Below, one piece after another: positions 6,361-10,611 of a DNA stretch of 10,611 nt. Origin of the DNA: CBDULX01 sp965368175 (GTDB lineage: Bacteria > Pseudomonadota > Gammaproteobacteria > SZUA-229); NCBI GenBank assembly GCA_965368175.1, contig CBDULX010000104.1, positions 1-10,611 of the forward strand. The letters run 5' to 3'. The notes below the pieces were generated by a model. The model made no database searches, was not told the origin of the DNA, and was given only the letters and a program-made list of their open reading frames with translations. The first letter of the stretch is position 1, and each line of letters begins with the position of its first letter. Both the position numbers and the translations under genes were made by a program.

Positions 6361-6573
6361 TTAAACACATATTACGGTGTTATTCCTGGATCGGTCTATA
6401 TAACCATAAAACTCTGGTTTTATGGATTGGGCTAGATCCAGCTGAAAACTTGTTCCTGTGTTTGAAATAAATCCGACAACGATTATCGCTATCAAAGATG
6501 TACAAAACAGATTACAAAGAGTATACAGGAGTTTTGTGAATAAGTCTGTTTGACAGATGCCGGGTTTACGCAA
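6361..6573 (-). CDS. Doubtful small membrane protein ORF (70 codons)
   Basis: The frame starts at a TTG (6573) and contains no ATG. It encodes one plausible membrane segment (CTSLIAIIVVGFI, about residues 24-36) followed by a polar tail. Against it: there is no Shine-Dalgarno, the rare start codon is the only one available, and the C-terminal third lies over a strong nested palindrome (6386-6441) that looks like non-coding structure. I recognise no family. It is listed so that the stretch is not overlooked, and is more likely chance than a gene. Confidence 0.15.
   Translation of the reverse strand: MRKPGICQTDLFTKLLYTLCNLFCTSLIAIIVVGFISNTGTSFQLDLAQSIKPEFYGYIDRSRNNTVICV
6386..6441. repeat. Nested palindrome: outer 7-bp arms, inner 9-bp hairpin
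   Basis: Outer arms CTGGATC (6386-6392) and GATCCAG (6435-6441) are perfect reverse complements. Inside them CCATAAAAC (6404-6412) and GTTTTATGG (6417-6425) form a perfect nine-base stem with a TCTG loop. Eleven and nine unpaired bases separate the two stems. No T tract follows on either strand, so a terminator is unlikely. A structured RNA, a protein-binding site or a mobile-element remnant are all possible. Confidence 0.6.
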
Positions 6574-6654
6574 CTCATTGAATAAATTAGAGTATTATTT
6601 AAAATGTATGTAAAAGAGGGCTGTTAATCTGGAACTGGGAATTAAGGACCTCTA

Positions 6655-6669
6655 ATAACAGGCTGTTAT
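6655..6669. promoter_or_regulatory. Perfect palindrome upstream of the lipoprotein gene, candidate operator
   Basis: ATAACAG and CTGTTAT are perfect reverse complements around a single G, ending 15 bases before the ATG at 6685. Size and symmetry fit a binding site for a dimeric regulator. The arms could also fold in RNA only with an internal rearrangement, since one base is too short for a loop. No regulator gene is nearby. Confidence 0.35.
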
Positions 6670-6684
6670 ACTTAAGGAACTCAC

Positions 6685-7128
6685 ATGAAAATTAACATCT
6701 TAATCGCAGGCTTATGCGCTTTGTTGCTGACTGCTTGCCTGGACAAGGATAGTCGACTACCAGAACCGCTGGCTTCTGAGTACGTTAAAACTACATATAG
6801 CGGCTTTGAAATCAAGGATCTTAAGTATGTAAGCTACAGAGTTGTCTATCAGTTTCAAAAAGAGATTGGTCCCTCCCCATCGTATCTGGTGGAGTTTGAA
6901 AACCCTGAAACGAATGGCGCTCCGTTTGTAGTCACGGCTCCCATTCAGTCTGGGGAAACCCGTCTTTTAGTTCAGTCCCCGGTGTTACCCGGAATTTCAC
7001 TTAAAAAGAGTTATAAGGTAACATTACGGCTTATTTCTGCTGGAAAAATGGTCGATATTCACAATGATCAGGTCAGGTTTGACATGCCTGATCCAATGCT
7101 GAAAAGACTGAAAATTAATCTTTATTAG
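6685..7128 (+). CDS. Lipoprotein of unknown function
   Basis: A 147-residue protein whose first 18 residues are a lipoprotein signal peptide: Lys2, hydrophobic core ILIAGLCALL and the lipobox LTAC with Cys18 as the lipidated residue. Leu at position 19 (not Asp) favours sorting to the outer membrane. The mature region looks beta-rich, with alternating strands such as YRVVYQF, SYLVEFEN, TRLLVQS and SYKVTLRLIS, which suggests an Ig- or fibronectin-like sandwich; this is inference from the pattern. I recognise no family. AAGGA (6674-6678) lies six bases before the ATG and supports the start. A palindrome and a direct duplication lie in the leader. Its TAG stop (7126-7128) overlaps by one base an in-frame GTG that opens the frame of the flavin reductase downstream, so the two genes may be translationally coupled. 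Confidence 0.8.
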   Translation: MKINILIAGLCALLLTACLDKDSRLPEPLASEYVKTTYSGFEIKDLKYVSYRVVYQFQKEIGPSPSYLVEFENPETNGAPFVVTAPIQSGETRLLVQSPVLPGISLKKSYKVTLRLISAGKMVDIHNDQVRFDMPDPMLKRLKINLY

Positions 7129-7179
7129 TGAATTCAACGGATGCTAAAGCCCCGATAGTTAGCAAAAACATTGTAATAT

Positions 7180-7208
7180 TTGTGTTTTTAGCGTTTATTT
7201 TTTATAAG
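7180..7208 (+). promoter_or_regulatory. Candidate sigma70 promoter for the flavin reductase gene
   Basis: TTGTGT (7180-7185) and TATAAG (7203-7208) are separated by 17 bases; the -10 box matches five of six consensus bases, the -35 only three. It would give a leader of about 50 bases before the ATG at 7263. The region is very T-rich, which raises the chance of a false match. Confidence 0.3.
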
Positions 7209-7262
7209 TTCGCGCCATTCCCATTTGAATCAATTTTAAATCCGAAACTGTACAGTACACCC

Positions 7263-7868
7263 ATGATTATCGATCCATCTGAACTTGATAGTAATTCTGT
7301 TTATAAACTGCTGGTTGGCGCTGTCCTGCCTCGTCCCATCGCCTGGGTTTCATCGCGCAGCCGTGACGGTGTGCTAAACCTTGCACCATTCAGTTTTTTC
7401 ACCGTGGCGTCGCGTGAACCGCCGATGCTGGCTATCTCAGTCGGCCCCCGTACGGGGGGCGAAGACTACCCTAAAGATACCCTGACTAACCTGCGCGAAA
7501 GCCAGGAATTTGTTATTAACATGGTTTCAATGTCACTGGCCAACGCCATGTATGAAACCGCTAATAACTATCCTCCAGAGGTGGACGAATTTGTCCGTGC
7601 GGGGGTAACGCCTGCCCCGTGCGAGTTCGTCAGCACTCCTCGGGTAGCCGAAGCACGGATTAGCATGGAATGTACGGTTGAACACATGCTGCGACTGGGC
7701 AGTGACTATCTGGTGATTGGCCGCATGCATCGCTACCATGTCGAGGATGCCCTGATCGACAATGGTCGTATCGATGTGCAGGCGCTGGATCCGCTGGGTC
7801 GCATGGCCGGTAATTTCACTAAAATAGAGACTCTGTTTGATTTGCCCTTGAGTGTGTCTGAAGAATAA
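7263..7868 (+). CDS. Flavin reductase family protein (FMN-binding split barrel)
   Basis: From the ATG at 7263 the product has 201 residues, the usual size for this family, and begins where family members begin (MIIDPSELDSNSVYKLL). Typical FMN-binding split-barrel segments follow: RPIAWVSS (24-31), NLAPFSFFTVAS (39-50), PMLAISVGPR (54-63) with TGGEDYPKDTLTN (64-76), and FVINMVS (83-89). Family members bind FMN and are usually NAD(P)H-dependent flavin reductases or related flavoproteins; electron donor and partner are unknown here. No Shine-Dalgarno precedes this ATG. The same frame is open back to a GTG at 7128 that overlaps the lipoprotein stop (TAGTG), which would add 45 residues including a membrane segment (NIVIFVFLAFIFYKF). 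I prefer the short form because it fits the family, but the long, anchored form is possible. Codon use and GC content rise clearly after 7263 compared with the stretch before it. A hairpin without a T tract lies downstream at 7883-7911. Confidence 0.85.
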   Translation: MIIDPSELDSNSVYKLLVGAVLPRPIAWVSSRSRDGVLNLAPFSFFTVASREPPMLAISVGPRTGGEDYPKDTLTNLRESQEFVINMVSMSLANAMYETANNYPPEVDEFVRAGVTPAPCEFVSTPRVAEARISMECTVEHMLRLGSDYLVIGRMHRYHVEDALIDNGRIDVQALDPLGRMAGNFTKIETLFDLPLSVSEE

Positions 7869-7882
7869 AATGTTAAACCAGG

Positions 7883-7911
7883 CTGGTCTGATTACCGACC
7901 TCAGACTAGCA
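7883..7911 (+). terminator. Hairpin after the flavin reductase gene, possible terminator
   Basis: Bases 7883-7892 pair with 7902-7911 over ten positions, one of them G-U, around a nine-base loop; the core is GTCTGA opposite TCAGAC. It starts 15 bases after the stop codon. No run of T follows, so it is not a classical intrinsic terminator; it may protect the mRNA 3' end or terminate weakly. Confidence 0.4.
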
Positions 7912-7985
7912 GGCTAATATATTTCAGTGAGGCACAATTAGTCTATATGCAATAGGGCAACACACCTTTATACTATGCATTTCCT

Positions 7986-8008
7986 GAAATTAATAGATTA
8001 TTAATTTC
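7986..8008. promoter_or_regulatory. Perfect 10-bp-arm palindrome just upstream of glgP
   Basis: GAAATTAATA (7986-7995) and TATTAATTTC (7999-8008) are perfect reverse complements around GAT. The right arm ends eight bases before the first ATG of glgP, in the place of the ribosome binding site. It could be an operator or an RNA hairpin that shapes translation initiation. No T tract follows, so a terminator is unlikely. Confidence 0.5.
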
Positions 8009-8016
8009 TAATTTAG

Positions 8017-10560
8017 ATGATTATAATGGCTTTAAATCAGCCCCCGTTGGAAAATGCTATGAAAACTGTTAACTCGAATGTATTAGACCCACACCCGAAG
8101 TTAATCGACTTGCCGCCACTCGCGATGGATAAAGACTCTATCGCTGAAGGCTTCCGGCATTATTTTAATCGCACGCTGGGGCGCGATGAGTCGCACTGTA
8201 CAAATCATTACCTGTATGAAGCACTGGCCTATACGGTGCGTGATCGTTTGATGGAGCGCTGGAAAAGTACACGACTCTCTTACGAACGCAATGATGCGCG
8301 TCGTACCTGTTACCTTTCACTGGAATTTCTCATGGGCAGGGCTCTGGGTAATGCCATGCTGAATCTCGGCATTACCGATGAAATACATAAAATGCTCTAC
8401 GATTTTGGCATTGAAGTGGAAGACATGGAATCCAGCGAACAGGATGCCGGCCTGGGCAACGGGGGCTTAGGTCGTCTGGCTGCCTGTTTCCTCGATAGCT
8501 GCGCCACCTTGCAATTACCCGTGCTCGGCTATGGGTTGCGTTACGATTACGGTATGTTCCGCCAGAAAATCGAAGAAGGTCGTCAGGTGGAAGAGCCAGA
8601 CCACTGGTTGCGCGATGGCAGTCCCTGGGAGCTGGAACGCCCAGAATTCACCCAACGAGTTCAGTTTGGTGGTTACACTGACCAGTACTTTGATGAAAAC
8701 AACCAGCCACGTGTGCGCTGGGTCGGTACTCATGATGTACTGGCGGTAGCATACGATATCCCGGTTCCCGGTTATGAAAACAACACGGTGAATAGCCTGC
8801 GGCTATGGAAATCAACGGCGACCGATGAGTTTGACCTGGAAGAATTTAATGCCGGCGATTATTCAGAAGCGGTGGCAGCGAAGAATAATGCCGAACATAT
8901 CACGATGGTGCTGTATCCCAACGATGCCAGTGAAAACGGCAAGGAACTGCGCCTGCGGCAGCAGTATTTTCTGGCTTCGGCCAGTCTGCAGGATGTGTTA
9001 CGCCGTTGGTGCAGAATAAAGGATAACAATTTAGACAGGTTTGCCGAGAAAAACTGTTTTCAGTTGAATGATACCCACCCCAGTATCGCGGTTGCGGAAC
9101 TGATGCGATTATTAGTTGATATATACCGCATGGAATGGGATCAGGCCTGGCAAATCGTAAGCCAGACTATGGCTTATACCAACCACACCTTACTGCCCGA
9201 AGCTCTGGAAAAATGGCCGGTGCAGATGTTTGAAAAACTGTTGCCACGCCTGCTGGAAATTATCTACGAAATCAATGCCCGTTTCATGTCCGAAGTTTCG
9301 CAACACTGGCCTGGTGATACCGACCGCATGCGACGTATGTCTATCATCGAAGAAGGTCATACACCTATGGTTCGTATGGCATATCTCGCCATAGTAGGTA
9401 GTTTTTCCGTTAATGGTGTAGCCGAGTTACATTCAAAATTATTAATCGAAGGACTGTTTCGCGATTTCTATGAACTCTGGCCACATAAATTCAATAATAA
9501 AACCAATGGGGTTACTCAACGTCGCTGGTTAGCTATGTGCAACCCCGGACAAAGTGATCTCATCAGTAGCAAAATTGGCGAAGGCTGGATTACCGATCTG
9601 GCAGAGCTAAAAAAACTTATTCCCTGTGCGGATGACAAAACATTTCATCTGCAATGGCGCGAAGTGAAAACGGCCAATAAACAGCGTCTGGCAGAAATGG
9701 TTGAAAATCAAACAGGTGTTAAATTCGATACCGATGCGATATTCGATATTCAGGTAAAGCGTATTCACGAATACAAACGCCAGTTGTTAAATGTGTTACA
9801 TGTTATACATCTTTACAATCGTATCAAACAGGGTGATGTGGCTAACTGGACCAAGCGCTGTGTGTTAATCGGCGGCAAAGCGGCCCCCGGTTATGTTATG
9901 GCCAAACTCATTATTAAACTGACCAACAACGTGGCGAATGTAATCAACAATGATCCAGACGTCGGTGACCGGTTAAAAATGGTTTTTTTGCCTAACTACA
10001 ATGTCTCAGCCATGGAAGTGATTTGTCCTGCGGCCGATTTGTCAGAACAAATCTCCACCGCAGGTAAAGAAGCCTCGGGCACCGGTAACATGAAATTTAT
10101 GATGAATGGTGCCATTACCATAGGCACACTCGATGGTGCTAATATCGAAATTCTCGAAGAAGCCGGTGATGATAACTTTTTCCTGTTTGGCTTAACTGCA
10201 CAAGAAGTAAGTGATATGAAAAAACATTATCGTCCAAGAGACATCATTGCCGCTGATGAAGATTTTAAAGCCGTTATGCACTTGCTCGAAAGTGGTTATT
10301 TCAACCAGTTTGAAAAAGGCCTGTTCAATCCACTCATTAAATCCATTACCAGTGAATATGATCCCTGGTTAACCGCAGCAGACTTCCGTAGTTATATTGA
10401 TGCCCAGCAACGAGTTGACGAAGCCTATCTTGATACAGAGCGCTGGACACGTATGAGCATCATGAATGCCGCCACCAGTGGTAAATTCTCAACAGACCGA
10501 ACCATGCAAAACTACAACGAAGAGATCTGGAAGCTAACGCCCATTGCGCCTGATTTTTAA
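8017..10560 (+). CDS. glgP: Glycogen/starch phosphorylase
   Basis: An 847-residue, full-length family 35 phosphorylase, a cytosolic enzyme that releases glucose 1-phosphate from alpha-1,4-glucans with phosphate and pyridoxal phosphate. The pyridoxal-phosphate lysine is Lys693 in the signature EASGTGNMKFMMN (685-697). Other hallmarks are AGLGNGGLGRLAACFLDS (144-161), NDTHPSIAVAELMRLL (351-366), QVKRIHEYKRQLLN (579-592) and GGKAAPGY (619-626). The C-terminus (STDRTMQNYNEEIWKL) is the normal family end. The start is uncertain: ATGs at 8017, 8026 and 8059 are in frame. Only the last has a plausible ribosome binding site (GGAAAA, 8049-8054), and the residues before it do not look conserved. A perfect palindrome lies at 7986-8008. 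TATACT at 7969-7974 could be a -10 box, but no good -35 accompanies it. No other glycogen gene is seen, and only 51 bases remain after the stop, so an operon with glgB or glgC cannot be assessed. Confidence 0.96.
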   Translation: MIIMALNQPPLENAMKTVNSNVLDPHPKLIDLPPLAMDKDSIAEGFRHYFNRTLGRDESHCTNHYLYEALAYTVRDRLMERWKSTRLSYERNDARRTCYLSLEFLMGRALGNAMLNLGITDEIHKMLYDFGIEVEDMESSEQDAGLGNGGLGRLAACFLDSCATLQLPVLGYGLRYDYGMFRQKIEEGRQVEEPDHWLRDGSPWELERPEFTQRVQFGGYTDQYFDENNQPRVRWVGTHDVLAVAYDIPVPGYENNTVNSLRLWKSTATDEFDLEEFNAGDYSEAVAAKNNAEHITMVLYPNDASENGKELRLRQQYFLASASLQDVLRRWCRIKDNNLDRFAEKNCFQLNDTHPSIAVAELMRLLVDIYRMEWDQAWQIVSQTMAYTNHTLLPEALEKWPVQMFEKLLPRLLEIIYEINARFMSEVSQHWPGDTDRMRRMSIIEEGHTPMVRMAYLAIVGSFSVNGVAELHSKLLIEGLFRDFYELWPHKFNNKTNGVTQRRWLAMCNPGQSDLISSKIGEGWITDLAELKKLIPCADDKTFHLQWREVKTANKQRLAEMVENQTGVKFDTDAIFDIQVKRIHEYKRQLLNVLHVIHLYNRIKQGDVANWTKRCVLIGGKAAPGYVMAKLIIKLTNNVANVINNDPDVGDRLKMVFLPNYNVSAMEVICPAADLSEQISTAGKEASGTGNMKFMMNGAITIGTLDGANIEILEEAGDDNFFLFGLTAQEVSDMKKHYRPRDIIAADEDFKAVMHLLESGYFNQFEKGLFNPLIKSITSEYDPWLTAADFRSYIDAQQRVDEAYLDTERWTRMSIMNAATSGKFSTDRTMQNYNEEIWKLTPIAPDF

Positions 10561-10574
10561 CAGGGTGGGCAGTG

Positions 10575-10596
10575 AATAGTTTCTTCTGGTACTATT
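10575..10596 (+). repeat. Short hairpin after glgP
   Basis: AATAGT (10575-10580) and ACTATT (10591-10596) are perfect reverse complements around ten bases, starting 15 bases after the glgP stop. The stem is short and AT-rich and no T tract follows, so a terminator function is doubtful. Confidence 0.2.
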
Positions 10597-10611
10597 GTAA
10601 TCTATGAACTG

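Larger units (their letters stand above)
6264..6684. other. Intergenic region upstream of both the hypothetical and lipoprotein genes (421 bases)
   Basis: The two flanking genes diverge here, so promoters for both are expected. Notable contents are a nested palindrome (6386-6441), a doubtful 70-codon minus-strand frame (6361-6573), a partial direct duplication (6619-6652 against 6661-6682) and a perfect palindrome (6655-6669). No gene could be supported confidently. Confidence 0.6.

Noticed and set aside
6264..6368. N-terminal extension of the 85-residue hypothetical protein to a start at 6368
   Set aside because: The internal ATG at 6263 has GGAGT at good spacing, and the conserved-looking region begins after it. 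The upstream part lacks a ribosome binding site.
8515..9019. Other frames inside glgP on both strands
   Set aside because: They are shadows of the highly conserved phosphorylase coding sequence.
1..10611. Search for CRISPR arrays, tRNA/rRNA genes, transposases, phage or toxin-antitoxin modules
   Set aside because: I saw no regularly spaced direct repeats, no tRNA cloverleaf with a T-loop signature, and no product resembling these systems.

Overview
This 10.6 kb window most resembles chromosomal DNA of a gammaproteobacterium with moderate to AT-leaning composition. The basis is a full-length HrpB-type DEAH helicase, a bacterial glycogen phosphorylase, Shine-Dalgarno-led genes and a short palindromic repeat beginning CGTCAT, a type scattered through many proteobacterial genomes. 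I cannot name the species. The gene content is mostly housekeeping and general metabolism, and I see no CRISPR array, transposase, rRNA or tRNA.

Layout: (1) 1-451, minus strand: the first 150 codons of a secreted protein resembling the N-terminal domain of vanadium-haloperoxidase-like proteins (DUF6851 type), cut by the window edge. (2) 452-978: a divergent intergenic region with a candidate minus-strand promoter and two small inverted repeats. (3) 979-2742, plus strand: a glutathione S-transferase-like protein, then an exported metallo-beta-lactamase-fold hydrolase with all its metal ligands, closed by a strong intrinsic terminator at 2781-2817. (4) 2834-5446: hrpB, starting only 16 bases after that terminator. 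(5) 5447-6005: non-coding, with a composite palindromic (REP/MITE-like) element at 5577-5750 and an intrinsic terminator at 5939-5961. (6) 6006-6263, minus strand: an 85-residue hypothetical protein with a good ribosome binding site. (7) 6264-6684: intergenic, with a nested 56-base palindrome, a doubtful small membrane ORF, and a duplicated and palindromic leader before the next gene. (8) 6685-7868, plus strand: a lipoprotein of unknown function followed by a flavin-reductase-family protein, whose frame is open back to a GTG overlapping the lipoprotein stop codon. (9) 8017-10560: glycogen phosphorylase, preceded by a perfect 10-bp-arm palindrome where a ribosome binding site would normally lie.

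The genes do not form one pathway. The GST-like and metallo-hydrolase genes may be co-transcribed, as may the lipoprotein and flavin reductase genes; hrpB and glgP look like separate units. The less ordinary features are the non-coding structures: the composite repeat downstream of hrpB, the nested palindrome at 6386-6441, the palindrome before glgP, and the possible membrane-anchored form of the flavin reductase. None of these amounts to a clear new biological system on the sequence alone.
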